Part shown: in pieces, positions 25,304-34,198 of the stretch
Layout of the letters: each line of letters begins with the position of its first letter
Position numbering within the stretch: position 1 is the stretch's first letter
Assembly (NCBI GenBank): GCA_905233765.1
Contig: CAJOCU010000002.1
Coordinates: 1 to 64,000 of the forward strand
DNA from: an uncultured Bacteroidaceae bacterium
GTDB taxonomy: Bacteria; Bacteroidota; Bacteroidia; Bacteroidales; Bacteroidaceae
Length of the DNA stretch: 64,000 nucleotides
Reading direction: 5' to 3'
Translations under genes and position numbers: made by a program
Notes under the pieces: model-generated
Seen by the model: only the letters and a program-made list of their open reading frames with translations
Told to the model about the DNA's origin: nothing
Databases searched by the model: none

Positions 25304-27151
25304 ATGTGCGGTATTGTAGGTTACATAGGTCAGAAGAAAGCCTATCCCATTTTGATAAAAGGACTCAAGAGACTGGAGTATCGAGGTTATGACAGCGCCG
25401 GCGTGGCCATGATTGATGACAATGGCGGCCTCAACGTCTATAAAGCCAAAGGTAAGGTTGCCGACCTGGAAGCCTTCTGCGAAGAAAAGGAGATCAGCGG
25501 ATGCGCTGGTATAGCCCACACCCGTTGGGCCACACATGGCGAGCCCTCCAGTGCCAATGCTCATCCGCATTATTCCGCATCGGGCCGTCTGGCTCTGATC
25601 CACAACGGCATCATTGAGAACTATGCCACGATCAAGGAGAATCTGGTGGCGCGCGGCATTCAGTTCAAGAGTGTGACGGACACTGAAGTGCTGGTGCAAC
25701 TCATCGAGCATATCATGGTGAGCAACGACCTTCAACTGCTTGAAGCCGTGCAGGTGGCACTGCATCAGGTCATCGGAGCTTACGCCATCGCCATCCTCGA
25801 CCGCGAACATCCCGACACCATCATCTGTGCCCGTCAGAGTTCGCCGCTCGTAGTGGGTCTCGGTGCCGACGGAGATTTCTTCTTGGCCTCCGATGCCAGC
25901 CCAATCGCAGAATACACCGACAAGGTGGTCTATCTGAATGATGGCGACATCGCCGTGATGCGGCTGGGCGAGGACTTGCATGTTGTCAACCTCGACAACG
26001 AGACGCAGCACCCGAAGGTGAAGCAGATCGACGTAACGCTGGGGCAGTTGGAGAAAGGCGGATACCCCTTCTTCATGCTGAAGGAAATCTTCGAACAGCC
26101 CAATTGCATTCGTGACTGTACACGTGGACGCATCAACGTGGATGCCGACCGCATCACTCTCTCCGCCGTCATCGACTATCGCGAGAAACTGGTTGCCGCA
26201 CGCCGCATCATCATCGTGGCTTGCGGAACTTCGTGGCACGCAGGTCTCATCGGCAAACAGCTCATAGAGAGCCTCTGCCGCATCCCTGTGGAGGTGGAGT
26301 ATGCCTCGGAGTTCCGCTACCGCGAACCCGTCATCTTCCCCGATGACGTGGTTATTGCCATCTCGCAGAGCGGTGAAACTGCCGATACACTTGCCGCCAT
26401 AGAGCAGGCCAAACAAGCCGGTGCCTTCGTCTTCGGTGTTTGTAACGCCATCGGTGCCAGCATTCCCCGTCAAACACAGACGGGTGTCTATATCCATGTC
26501 GGACCCGAGATTGGCGTTGCCAGCACGAAAGCCTTCACGGGGCAGGTCACTGTCCTCTCCATGCTCGCCCTCTGCATCGCCAACGAGCGTCGCACCATCA
26601 GCGGAGAGCTATACAAGGAAATGGTGGAAGAACTCACACGCATCCCCGAGAAGATGGAGCTAGCACTGAAGACCAACGAGCAGATCGAACGGCTGGCCCC
26701 CATCTTCACCTATGCCAAGAACTGCCTCTATCTCGGTCGCGGCTACAACTATCCCGTAGCCCTCGAAGGAGCGTTGAAGCTGAAGGAAATCTCCTACATT
26801 CATGCCGAAGGTTATCCCGCAGCAGAGATGAAGCATGGCCCCATCGCCCTCATCGACAGCGAGATGCCGGTCTTCGTTATCGCCACCCGCGACAAGCTCT
26901 ACGAGAAGGTCATCAGCAACATTCAGGAGGTTCGCGCACGCGGCGGACGTGTCACGGCCCTCGTCACTGCAGGTGATGAGCAAATCCGCAAGCTTGCAGA
27001 TCATGTCATCGAGCTGCCCGACACGCTCGAATGCTTCCAGCCCCTCATCGCCAGCATCCCCCTGCAGCTCTTGGCATACCACATCGCCGTTTGCAAGGGA
27101 AAGGACGTTGACCGCCCCCGCAATCTCGCCAAGAGTGTTACGGTAGAATAA
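25304..27151 (+). CDS. glmS: Glutamine--fructose-6-phosphate aminotransferase
   Basis: 615 residues, normal length. Class II glutaminase with Cys2 (MCGIVGYIGQKKAYPILIKGL), RLEYRGYDSAGVA, HTRWATHGEPS. The isomerase half has two SIS domains (CGTSWHAGLIGKQLIE, SQSGETADTLAAI) and ends DRPRNLAKSVTVE, the family signature. Makes glucosamine-6-phosphate for peptidoglycan and LPS. Has its own promoter at 25198-25227. No ribozyme leader is evident. Last gene of the glutamine-enzyme series; converges on lrp with 18 nt between stops. Confidence 0.97.
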   Translation: MCGIVGYIGQKKAYPILIKGLKRLEYRGYDSAGVAMIDDNGGLNVYKAKGKVADLEAFCEEKEISGCAGIAHTRWATHGEPSSANAHPHYSASGRLALIHNGIIENYATIKENLVARGIQFKSVTDTEVLVQLIEHIMVSNDLQLLEAVQVALHQVIGAYAIAILDREHPDTIICARQSSPLVVGLGADGDFFLASDASPIAEYTDKVVYLNDGDIAVMRLGEDLHVVNLDNETQHPKVKQIDVTLGQLEKGGYPFFMLKEIFEQPNCIRDCTRGRINVDADRITLSAVIDYREKLVAARRIIIVACGTSWHAGLIGKQLIESLCRIPVEVEYASEFRYREPVIFPDDVVIAISQSGETADTLAAIEQAKQAGAFVFGVCNAIGASIPRQTQTGVYIHVGPEIGVASTKAFTGQVTVLSMLALCIANERRTISGELYKEMVEELTRIPEKMELALKTNEQIERLAPIFTYAKNCLYLGRGYNYPVALEGALKLKEISYIHAEGYPAAEMKHGPIALIDSEMPVFVIATRDKLYEKVISNIQEVRARGGRVTALVTAGDEQIRKLADHVIELPDTLECFQPLIASIPLQLLAYHIAVCKGKDVDRPRNLAKSVTVE

Positions 27152-27169
27152 TCATCAGGAACATCATCC

Positions 27170-27634
27170 TCATATGTTGATGCCGTAGCTTTGCTTCACT
27201 TCGCTCATCACGAAGATGCTCTCGATGGCCCCCACGTTCTCGAGATTGCCGAGCTTGTTGAGGATGAATTCCTGGTATTGCTTCATATCGCGTGTGCGTA
27301 CCTTTAATAGATAGTCGTGCGAGCCTGAGATGTTGTAGCACTCCGTCACCTCTGGGATGCGTTGGATGCGGCGCGTGAAGGCCTCTGCTATCTCGTGGTT
27401 GATTTGTTGGAGCTTCACCTTGCAGAATACCAGTAGTCCTTGTCCCATCTTCTCAGGGTCAAGGACTGCTGTATAACGCAGGATGTAGCCCTGTCGTTCG
27501 AGCCTCTTTTGTCGTTCAAACACGGGAGTCGGTGTCAGATGCACGGCCTCGGCCAGCTCTTTCGTGGTAAATTTGGCGTTTTTTTGCAGTGTTTTCAGGA
27601 TCTGCAGGTCGATTTCGTCTAATGTGTCAGCCAT
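27170..27634 (-). CDS. Lrp/AsnC-family transcriptional regulator
   Basis: 154 residues. N-terminal HTH (about 5-60: DEIDLQILKTLQKNAKFTTKELAEAVHLTPTPVFERQKRLERQGYI) and C-terminal RAM ligand domain (about 70-150, VTECYNISGSHDYLLKVRTRDMKQYQEFI). Such proteins form octamers that sense amino acids. Its promoter is back to back with that of metY (divergent, 27635-27862), so control of metY-cysK and of itself is likely. A methionine or branched-chain ligand is a guess. Confidence 0.88.
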   Translation of the reverse strand: MADTLDEIDLQILKTLQKNAKFTTKELAEAVHLTPTPVFERQKRLERQGYILRYTAVLDPEKMGQGLLVFCKVKLQQINHEIAEAFTRRIQRIPEVTECYNISGSHDYLLKVRTRDMKQYQEFILNKLGNLENVGAIESIFVMSEVKQSYGINI

Positions 27635-27735
27635 TTTTTATTCGTTTAATGTTGAGCGTTTAGCGTTGAGTAGAATATTATTCTGTGAAGGACACTCATG
27701 CAAGCTTTAAACAGAAGTATTTTCTTTTTATGGTG

Positions 27736-27766
27736 CAAAAGTAGCTATATCTTCTGAATCATCAAA
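27736..27766 (-). promoter_or_regulatory. Promoter of the lrp-like gene
   Basis: Minus strand TTTG at 27766-27763, 19-nt spacer, TACTTTTG at 27743-27736. It lies 5 nt from the -33 of the divergent metY promoter, so both could be occluded by a single regulator bound at about 27760-27775. Confidence 0.7.
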
Positions 27767-27770
27767 GAAA

Positions 27771-27803
27771 TTTGGAGGATATTTCCAAAAAGCCGTACCT
27801 TTG
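27771..27803 (+). promoter_or_regulatory. Promoter of metY
   Basis: TTTG at 27771-27774, 21-nt spacer, TACCTTTG at 27796-27803. The transcript begins near 27809 and runs through an AT-rich repeat (27811-27848) before the ATG at 27863. Confidence 0.7.
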
Positions 27804-27810
27804 CAGCGTC

Positions 27811-27848
27811 AAATCAAACATCAAACGCTAAACATTAAACGTTAAACG
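27811..27848. repeat. AT-rich heptad repeat in the metY leader
   Basis: AAATCAAACATCAAACGCTAAACATTAAACGTTAAAC-type 7-8 nt units in the 5' leader of metY; the same kind is found before asnB, glmS and cysK. Confidence 0.7.
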
Positions 27849-27862
27849 AAAATAATACAACT

Positions 27863-29155
27863 ATGGCACAGAACAACTATCGTTTCGAGACCCTCCAACT
27901 CCATGTAGGCCAGGAACAGGCCGACCCCGCCACCGACGCACGCGCTGTCCCTATCTACCAGACCACGTCGTATGTGTTCCACAACTCTCAGCACGCTGCT
28001 GACCGTTTCGGTCTGCGTGATGCAGGTAATATCTATGGCCGACTGACCAACTCCACGCAAGGTGTATTCGAGGATCGCGTAGCTGCCTTGGAGGGTGGGG
28101 TAGCGGGCCTGGCTGTTGCCTCTGGTGCAGCCGCCATCACCTACGCCCTGCAGAACATCGTGCAGGCTGGTGACCACATCGTTGCTGCCGACAATCTCTA
28201 TGGTGGTTCGTACAACCTGATTACACACACGCTCAGCACTCAGGGCATCACCAACACCATCCTCAATGTCAACGACCTGGCTGCGCTTGAAGCATCCATA
28301 CGACCCAACACAAAAGTGATATACGCCGAGACCTTCGGCAATCCCAACTCCGACGTGCTTGACATCGAGGGCGTAGCCGCAGTGGCTCACAAGCATGGTA
28401 TTCCCTTCATTGTGGATAACACTTTTGGAACGCCATACCTCATTCGCCCGTTGGAACACGGTGCTGACATCGTAGTTCACTCGGCTACGAAGTTCTTGGG
28501 CGGTCACGGCACTAGCCTCGGAGGTGTCATCGTCGATGGCGGCAAGTTCGACTGGAAGCTAAATCCGGACCGTTTCCCTACGCTGGCGAAGCCAGACCCC
28601 TCGTACCACGGTGCGGTCTTTGCCGATGTGGCGGGTCCTGCAGCCTTTGTGACGCGCATCCGTGCCGTGGTGTTGCGCGATACGGGTGCTGCCATTTCGC
28701 CCTTCAACGCCTTTATCCTCTTGCAGGGCGTGGAGACGCTGAGTTTGCGTGTGGAGCGTCATGTAGAGAATGCGCTGAAGGTGGTTGATTTCCTCAGCAA
28801 GCATCGGAAGGTGGCCCGTGTGAACCATCCCGCACTGGAAAGTCATCACGACCACAAGCTCTATCAGAAGTATTTCCCTGCTGGCGGCGGCAGCATCTTC
28901 ACCTTCGAGATCAAGGGCGGACAGGAAGAGGCTTGGAAGTTCATCGACAACCTGCAAATCTTCTCGCTCCTCGCTAACGTAGCCGATGTGAAGAGCCTCG
29001 TCATTCATCCCTACACCACCACCCACTCGCAGCTTTCGCCCGAGGAACTGGCCGAGCAACATATTACGCCATCGACCGTTCGTTTGAGCATTGGAACAGA
29101 ACACATCGATGATATCCTCGAAGACCTCTCGCAGGCGCTCAACAAGTTGAATTAA
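27863..29155 (+). CDS. metY: O-acetylhomoserine sulfhydrylase (aminocarboxypropyltransferase)
   Basis: 430 residues, the usual length for MetY (about 430). PLP-dependent Cys/Met-metabolism enzyme. FETLQLHVGQEQADPATDARAVPIYQTTSYVF and YGRLTNSTQGVFEDRVAALEGG are the family start; the PLP lysine is in VVHSATKFLGGHGTSLGG. It makes homocysteine from O-acetylhomoserine and sulfide. The family overlaps with cysteine-forming enzymes, so use of O-acetylserine is also possible. cysK follows. Confidence 0.92.
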   Translation: MAQNNYRFETLQLHVGQEQADPATDARAVPIYQTTSYVFHNSQHAADRFGLRDAGNIYGRLTNSTQGVFEDRVAALEGGVAGLAVASGAAAITYALQNIVQAGDHIVAADNLYGGSYNLITHTLSTQGITNTILNVNDLAALEASIRPNTKVIYAETFGNPNSDVLDIEGVAAVAHKHGIPFIVDNTFGTPYLIRPLEHGADIVVHSATKFLGGHGTSLGGVIVDGGKFDWKLNPDRFPTLAKPDPSYHGAVFADVAGPAAFVTRIRAVVLRDTGAAISPFNAFILLQGVETLSLRVERHVENALKVVDFLSKHRKVARVNHPALESHHDHKLYQKYFPAGGGSIFTFEIKGGQEEAWKFIDNLQIFSLLANVADVKSLVIHPYTTTHSQLSPEELAEQHITPSTVRLSIGTEHIDDILEDLSQALNKLN

Positions 29156-29218
29156 AAATTAAAAGTGAAGAATTAAAAGTGAAATCCTTAAACTTTAAAC
29201 ATTAAACTTTAAACTTTT
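29156..29218. repeat. AT-rich repeats between metY and cysK
   Basis: AATTAAAAGTGAAG units followed by AAACTTTAAACATTAAAC units. They end 3 nt before the cysK -7 element and occupy the place of the -33 element, so the repeat could change promoter strength. Confidence 0.7.
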
Positions 29219-29221
29219 CCG

Positions 29222-29229
29222 TACCTTTG
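29222..29229 (+). promoter_or_regulatory. -7 element of the cysK promoter
   Basis: TACCTTTG. No TTTG at -33, where the AT-rich repeat lies. It shows that the long reading frame starting at 29227 cannot be the real protein start. Confidence 0.6.
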
Positions 29230-29268
29230 CAGCGCAAAACGCCGTTTAAATCCCAAAACGAAATAGCC

Positions 29269-30216
29269 ATGTCCAAGATAGCCAAACTGCTGACCGAGCT
29301 CGTCGGCAATACTCCACTCTTAGAGCTCAACAAGTACTCACAGGCCAAGGGCCTCGAGATTCCCGTCATCGCCAAGGTGGAGTTCTTCAACCCGGGCGGT
29401 AGTGTGAAAGACCGCATCGCACTGGCAATGATAGAGGATGCCGAAAAAAAGGGAATCCTGAAACCGGGCGCTACCATCATCGAGCCCACTAGCGGTAATA
29501 CTGGCGTAGGCCTTGCATTGGTCAGTGCCGTCAAGGGCTACCATCTCATCCTGACGATGCCCGAGACGATGAGCGTGGAGCGTCGTAACCTTGTGAAGGC
29601 CTACGGTGCCGAGGTCCGTCTTACCCCCGGCAAGGACGGAATGCCTGGCGCCATCCGTGCCGCGGAGGAACTGCGTGACAGCATCCCCGGCAGCGTCATC
29701 CTGCAACAGTTCGAGAACGCGGCCAACCCCGCCAAGCATTATGCCACCACGGGTCCTGAGATTTGGCGTGATACCGACGGTGAAATAGATATTTTCGTCG
29801 CAGGTGTTGGCACAGGAGGCACCGTCTCCGGCACAGGCAAGTATCTGAAGGAACAGAACCCGAATATAAAAATTATCGCCGTAGAGCCGAAGTCCTCGCC
29901 AGTGCTGAATGGTGGACAGAGCGGTCCTCACAAGATTCAGGGCATCGGTGCCGGCTTCATTCCCAAGACCTACAACAATGCCGTCATCGACGAGGTCTTC
30001 GACGTGGAGAACGATGATGCCATCCGCACCGGCCGCGAGATTGCACAGCAGGAAGGCCTGCTGGTCGGGATATCTGCAGGTGCAGCCCTCTTCGCTGCCA
30101 TCGAGGTGGCTAAACGTCCGGAGAACCGAGGCAAGAAGATTGTTGTCCTCCTGCCTGACACCGGTGAACGCTATCTCAGCACCGTTCTCTACTCCTTCGA
30201 GGACTATCCTTTGTAA
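29269..30216 (+). CDS. cysK: Cysteine synthase A
   Basis: 315 residues from ATG 29269 (MSKIAKLLTELVGNTPLLELN); the longer frame begins inside the promoter. PLP enzyme making cysteine from O-acetylserine and sulfide. The PLP lysine is in EFFNPGGSVKDRIALAM; the substrate loop is EPTSGNTGVGLAL; the phosphate-binding loop is GVGTGGTVSGTGKYL. Paired with metY for sulfur assimilation, and msrA follows after 31 nt. Confidence 0.95.
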   Translation: MSKIAKLLTELVGNTPLLELNKYSQAKGLEIPVIAKVEFFNPGGSVKDRIALAMIEDAEKKGILKPGATIIEPTSGNTGVGLALVSAVKGYHLILTMPETMSVERRNLVKAYGAEVRLTPGKDGMPGAIRAAEELRDSIPGSVILQQFENAANPAKHYATTGPEIWRDTDGEIDIFVAGVGTGGTVSGTGKYLKEQNPNIKIIAVEPKSSPVLNGGQSGPHKIQGIGAGFIPKTYNNAVIDEVFDVENDDAIRTGREIAQQEGLLVGISAGAALFAAIEVAKRPENRGKKIVVLLPDTGERYLSTVLYSFEDYPL

Positions 30217-30247
30217 AAAATAACCTTTATATAGCTGCTTCTCGGAT

Positions 30248-30802
30248 ATGAAGATCACTGAATACGCAAAGACGGCCCATGACGAGCTGCCACGTCTGAA
30301 AGACATCTTTTTTGCTGGCGGCTGCTTCTGGGGAACTGAACATTACTTCAAACAGATAGAGGGCGTTGTGGATACAGAAGTGGGATTTGCAAATGGTCAT
30401 ACTGCAGACCCGTCGTATAAGGAGGTCTATACGGACACGACCGGCTATGCCGAGACGGTGTATGTAAAGTATAATCCCGATGTAGTCAGCCTTGAATTCC
30501 TCCTGCAGATGTTCTTCAAGGCCATCGACCCTACGAGTCTCAACAAGCAGGGCCACGATGAAGGAACGCGCTATCGTACAGGTGTGTATTATACCGATGA
30601 AGGCGATCTATCTATCATAGAAAAGGTTTTTGCCGAAGAGCAAAAACTGTACGAGCAGCCTCTTGCTGTTGAAAAGTGTCCATTACAGAACTTCTATTCA
30701 GCCGAGGAGTATCACCAAGATTATCTCGACAAGAATCCTAGAGGCTACTGCCATCTGCCGGAGTCACTATTTGAGTTCGCAAGAAATGCGAAAGAAAAGT
30801 AA
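30248..30802 (+). CDS. msrA: Peptide-methionine (S)-S-oxide reductase
   Basis: 184 residues. Catalytic Cys26 in FFAGGCFWGTEHYF; also VGFANGHTADPSYKEVYTDTTGYAETVYVKYNP and SAEEYHQDYLDKNP. Repairs oxidised methionine with thioredoxin. MsrB is not fused here. Placed after cysK, which fits a sulfur amino acid and repair group. Confidence 0.95.
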   Translation: MKITEYAKTAHDELPRLKDIFFAGGCFWGTEHYFKQIEGVVDTEVGFANGHTADPSYKEVYTDTTGYAETVYVKYNPDVVSLEFLLQMFFKAIDPTSLNKQGHDEGTRYRTGVYYTDEGDLSIIEKVFAEEQKLYEQPLAVEKCPLQNFYSAEEYHQDYLDKNPRGYCHLPESLFEFARNAKEK

Positions 30803-30902
30803 TATTTCAATGAAACCGAGTTCGAGTAGAGGCTTGATATTAAACTAATTAACTGGACGATAATTATCATAGAAACAATTGTTCTGGGTGCTGTTTGCTA
30901 AC

Positions 30903-31046
30903 ATGAAGTCAGTCCGACTACCCGGCACAGAACACATGGATGCAGCCTACCACCAGAAGCGATATCACTTCGTGCAGTCCTGCTGGGGTATGCTCATAGG
31001 ACTTATCCCCTGTCTTATCGGAGCTGTCATATATACATGGCTCTGA
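30903..31046 (+). CDS. Possible 47-residue membrane protein
   Basis: An ATG frame with one hydrophobic segment at its end (CWGMLIGLIPCLIGAVIYTW) after a polar start (MKSVRLPGTEHMDAAYHQKR). No family was recognised and there is no clear promoter; the polar N-terminus with a C-terminal anchor is plausible for a real small protein. Confidence 0.35.
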   Translation: MKSVRLPGTEHMDAAYHQKRYHFVQSCWGMLIGLIPCLIGAVIYTWL

Positions 31047-31451
31047 AAGGACCTATAATCCGTAGCAAATCCCATTTTTTACTACAATCGACTTTTTCAT
31101 CCCCCATTTTACTTTTTTCTAGCGCCCGTTCCTCATATAAAGAATCTTTTCTTTATATTTGTCCCCAAAATGTGCATAAAATGTAATAGTATGTGGCCCA
31201 CAACCGAAACTTCAAAAACTTATAAATATGGAAAAACTAAACAATCATCCTGAGCTGAAACAATTAACACTCAGCATTCTGGGTACAGCCCTCGGCGTTG
31301 GACCGTATGAAAGACAGCCTGGAGATAGAGAAAGAGGAGATGAGGGAACAAGGCAAGAATACCTAATCTCCTAAATAATCACAAAAGATTCCTCCGTATC
31401 GTAAGGTATTCGAAAAAGTGAAAGGATGAAGGAACTGTTATTATCTATAAA
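31047..31451. other. Low-coding stretch with small, possibly broken ORF
   Basis: Between the 47-residue ORF and the Gpx-nitroreductase gene. At 31154-31161 there is TATATTTG, a -7-like element without a good -33. From 31228 an ATG frame of 48 codons ends at 31374 (MEKLNNHPELKQLTLSILGTALGVG then a change of character to PYERQPGDRERG). In the neighbouring frame from 31308 the sequence reads MKDSLEIEKEEMREQGKNT. The two halves look like one small protein broken by an indel near 31303. Nothing else was seen. Confidence 0.4.
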
Positions 31452-32588
31452 ATGAATATGATGAGAAGAATGATTTTAAGCCTTATGGCAATGCTTTATG
31501 TGCTGACGCTTTCGGCACAAAACATCTATGATTTCAAAGTAAAGGACGACGGTGAACAAGACGTTCCCCTCTCTGAGTATAAGGGGAAGGTACTGCTGAT
31601 AGTTAACACCGCTACCCGTTGTGGATTCACCCCCCAGTACACGGAACTGGAGGCTCTTTATGAAAAATATCATGCCGCGGGCTTGGAAATACTCGACTTC
31701 CCCTGCAACCAGTTTGGCGAACAGGCTCCCGGCACGATTCAGGAGATTCATCAGTTCTGCACAGCCAACTTCGATATCCAGTTCCCGCAGTTCGACAAGA
31801 TCGACGTGAATGGAACCAATGAGTCGCTGCTGTTCACCTATCTGAAACAGCAGCAAGGCTTCAAGGGCTTCGACCTCAATGACAAGACAGGCAAGTTCAT
31901 GGACGAGATGCTTCGCAAGCAGGATGCCGACTACGACAAGAAGTCCGACATCAAGTGGAACTTCACCAAGTTCCTCGTATCTCGTGACGGACGTGTATTG
32001 AAACGTTATGAGCCGACGGATAAGATGACTGACCTCGAGGCCGACATCAGCAGGGAGTTGAATCCCGTGCTCAGCAGCATCATGACACGCACCAGTATCC
32101 GCCAGTACACAGACCAGCCTGTATCAAAGACCGATATTGAAACCCTTCTGCGAGCTGGCATGGCGGCTCCCACTGCTGTCAACAAACAACCCTGGCATTT
32201 CGTTGCCGTGACTGACAAAGCAAAGCTGAAGGAGTTGGCAGGCAACCGTGGCCGTATGCTGGAACAATGCGCCCTGGCCATTGTGGTCTGCGGTAATATG
32301 GATAAGGCTCTGCCGGGAAAAGGTCAGGGCTATTGGATTCAGGACTGCTCTGCAGCTACTGAGAATATCCTGCTGGCAGCCCATGCTCTCGGACTTGGAG
32401 CCGTTTGGACTGGTGCCTATCCCATAGATGACCGTGTAGTCGCCGTATCCAAGGCCATCAAACTTCCTGAGACCATCATCCCGCTCTGTGTCATCGTTAT
32501 TGGTCATCCCGCGGAAAGTCCTACACCAAAGGACAAGTGGAAGCCTGAGAACGTGTCGTATAACGAGTTTGGCGGTAAGGCAGAATAA
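31452..32588 (+). CDS. Exported glutathione peroxidase-nitroreductase fusion
   Basis: 378 residues in two enzyme domains. A signal peptide (1-22, ending LSAQ) suggests periplasmic location. Residues 24-about 205 are a Gpx/thioredoxin-fold peroxidase: peroxidatic Cys57 in VNTATRCGFTPQY, FPCNQFGEQAPG, KWNFTKFLVSRDGRVLKRYEP. Residues about 210-378 are a nitroreductase (FMN): TRTSIRQYTDQPVSKTDIETLLRAGMAAPTAVNKQPWHFVAV, CSAATENILLAAHALGLGAVWTGAYP. Neither part is truncated. Single-domain versions exist separately in most bacteria (one Gpx is at 55342-55887). A linked electron supply from the flavin domain to peroxide reduction is an attractive but unproven idea. Confidence 0.88.
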   Translation: MNMMRRMILSLMAMLYVLTLSAQNIYDFKVKDDGEQDVPLSEYKGKVLLIVNTATRCGFTPQYTELEALYEKYHAAGLEILDFPCNQFGEQAPGTIQEIHQFCTANFDIQFPQFDKIDVNGTNESLLFTYLKQQQGFKGFDLNDKTGKFMDEMLRKQDADYDKKSDIKWNFTKFLVSRDGRVLKRYEPTDKMTDLEADISRELNPVLSSIMTRTSIRQYTDQPVSKTDIETLLRAGMAAPTAVNKQPWHFVAVTDKAKLKELAGNRGRMLEQCALAIVVCGNMDKALPGKGQGYWIQDCSAATENILLAAHALGLGAVWTGAYPIDDRVVAVSKAIKLPETIIPLCVIVIGHPAESPTPKDKWKPENVSYNEFGGKAE

Positions 32589-32633
32589 TGTTCACATGGA
32601 GCAGTACTTCAGCGACACCTATTATTATATTAA

Positions 32634-33722
32634 ATGAAAATGAAGAAAACAAGGATTTGGATGTTGGCCGCCATCCTATTATTCTGCGGCACAAATGTGC
32701 TGGCATCGTTCAGCAAGGATGACGACAGTAATGCCACGGTTCAGCCCGTGAAGAAATACTTCACGCTGTGGAACCCGTGCGAGGCGCTTACCGCCTTGCA
32801 GGACTACGTGAAGGACGTGACGAACTCGAACAGTCCCAACTACATCAGCGAGGAAGACCGCATCGCCACGTTCGACATGGACGGCACCTTTATCGGTGAG
32901 CTCTACCCGACGTATTTCGAGTACAATTTACTGGAGTACCGCGTCTTGGACGATCCTACATATAAGGACATCGCCCCTGAGGACGTGAGACAGACGGCTC
33001 AGGAAATCCGAGACTTCGTGCGCAACGGCCAAGCTCTGCCCGACCACTTCGACATGAAACACGCCTACGCGGCAGCCAAGGCCTACAGCGGCATGACGCT
33101 TGCCCAGTTCGAAACCTATGTCAAGGCCTACGCCCAACAGCCCGCTAACGGATTCAAGGCCATGACCTATGGCCAGAGTTTCTACAAGCCCATGCTGGAG
33201 GTGTTCGACTATCTGAAGGCCAACGGTTTTACATGTTATGTCGTCAGCGGCTCCGACCGCTTCATCTGCCGCACGCTGGTGGAAGACATCGGCATCGAAC
33301 CGAACCGCGTTATCGGTATGGACGTCAAACTCATGTCTTCTAACCAGGGCACGGAGGCCGGTGTCGATTATACCATGAGTCAAAAGGAAGATCTTGTGCG
33401 CACCGATGAACTCATCATCAAGAACCTGAAGACGAACAAGGTTCTGCAAATCTCACAGGAGATAGGCAAGGTGCCCGTACTTTCGTTCGGCAATAGTAGC
33501 GGCGACTGCGCTATGCATAACTACTGCCTGGGCAACCCGCAATACCGCACCGCCGCCTTCATGCTCGTGGCCGACGATGATGTCCGTGACCATGCCGACC
33601 TCGCAGAGGGTGCCAGACGCGAGGCAAAATGGCGCGAGGCAGGATACCATATCATCTCGATGAAGAATGACTTCAAGACCATCTACGGCGATGGGGTAGT
33701 GAAAGTCGATTTCTCGTTCTGA
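32634..33722 (+). CDS. Exported HAD-superfamily phosphatase
   Basis: 362 residues with a signal peptide (MKMKKTRIWMLAAILLFCGTNVLA). HAD motif I is IATFDMDGTFIGE (catalytic Asp and Asp+2); motif II region CYVVSGSDRFICRTLVEDIGI; motif III/IV region VPVLSFGNSSGDCAMHNYCL. The fold is like subfamily IB (SerB-type) with a helical cap (about 110-200). Probably a periplasmic phosphomonoesterase; substrate unknown. Follows the Gpx-nitroreductase gene by 45 nt. Confidence 0.85.
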   Translation: MKMKKTRIWMLAAILLFCGTNVLASFSKDDDSNATVQPVKKYFTLWNPCEALTALQDYVKDVTNSNSPNYISEEDRIATFDMDGTFIGELYPTYFEYNLLEYRVLDDPTYKDIAPEDVRQTAQEIRDFVRNGQALPDHFDMKHAYAAAKAYSGMTLAQFETYVKAYAQQPANGFKAMTYGQSFYKPMLEVFDYLKANGFTCYVVSGSDRFICRTLVEDIGIEPNRVIGMDVKLMSSNQGTEAGVDYTMSQKEDLVRTDELIIKNLKTNKVLQISQEIGKVPVLSFGNSSGDCAMHNYCLGNPQYRTAAFMLVADDDVRDHADLAEGARREAKWREAGYHIISMKNDFKTIYGDGVVKVDFSF

Positions 33723-33767
33723 GGTTGCGCATTGGATTGACGAGAATCATTTCTGATAGTTTCGTTT

Positions 33768-34175
33768 TCAGTTTCTCTCCAAGAAGGTCTGAATATCGAG
33801 AATGACCAGACCTGCCAACATAAACCCGAAAATGGCGGTGATGTGTGACAGCGTGCCGTTAATTTGAGCCTTCGACGAGCACCACTCGTGATTGAGCAGG
33901 TTGGGATCTCCAGGACCGCTCTTAGCCTTAGGACACATACACATCTCTGTGCCGCAGGTGGCGTTGTGGCCTTTGTTTTCCAGGAGTTCATCAGAGAAGA
34001 CGCACTGGAACTTGCGCTTGGGGAACTGCTTGTCGCGCTTAAAGCGGTTGCGGAGCGCACGGGCAAGGGGGTCGCCCTTGACCTTCCAGAACTCAGCCAC
34101 TTGAATCTTGGTGGGGTCGAGCTTCAGGGCAGCACCCATCGACGAGAACAGCTTCGCCTTCGTCTGGCAAGCCAT
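33768..34175 (-). CDS. tcdA: tRNA threonylcarbamoyladenosine dehydratase, C-terminal part (frameshifted)
   Basis: 135 residues reading as the second half of TcdA: GAALKLDPTKIQVAEFWKVKGDPLARALRNRFKRDK, the QCVFSDELL segment and a C-terminal hydrophobic helix (LSHITAIFGFMLAGLVIL). The start MACQTKAKLF is internal to the native protein (ILMACQTKAKLF). The frame upstream of it continues the family (SLKDKALLIL) until the break at about 34195. It needs the N-terminal half at 34199-34570 to make an enzyme. Confidence 0.8.
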   Translation of the reverse strand: MACQTKAKLFSSMGAALKLDPTKIQVAEFWKVKGDPLARALRNRFKRDKQFPKRKFQCVFSDELLENKGHNATCGTEMCMCPKAKSGPGDPNLLNHEWCSSKAQINGTLSHITAIFGFMLAGLVILDIQTFLERN

Positions 34176-34198
34176 GAGGATGAGCAGTGCCTTGTCTT

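Noticed and set aside
29227-29268. Longer CysK start
   Set aside because: It begins within the -7 promoter element; ATG 29269 fits the family.
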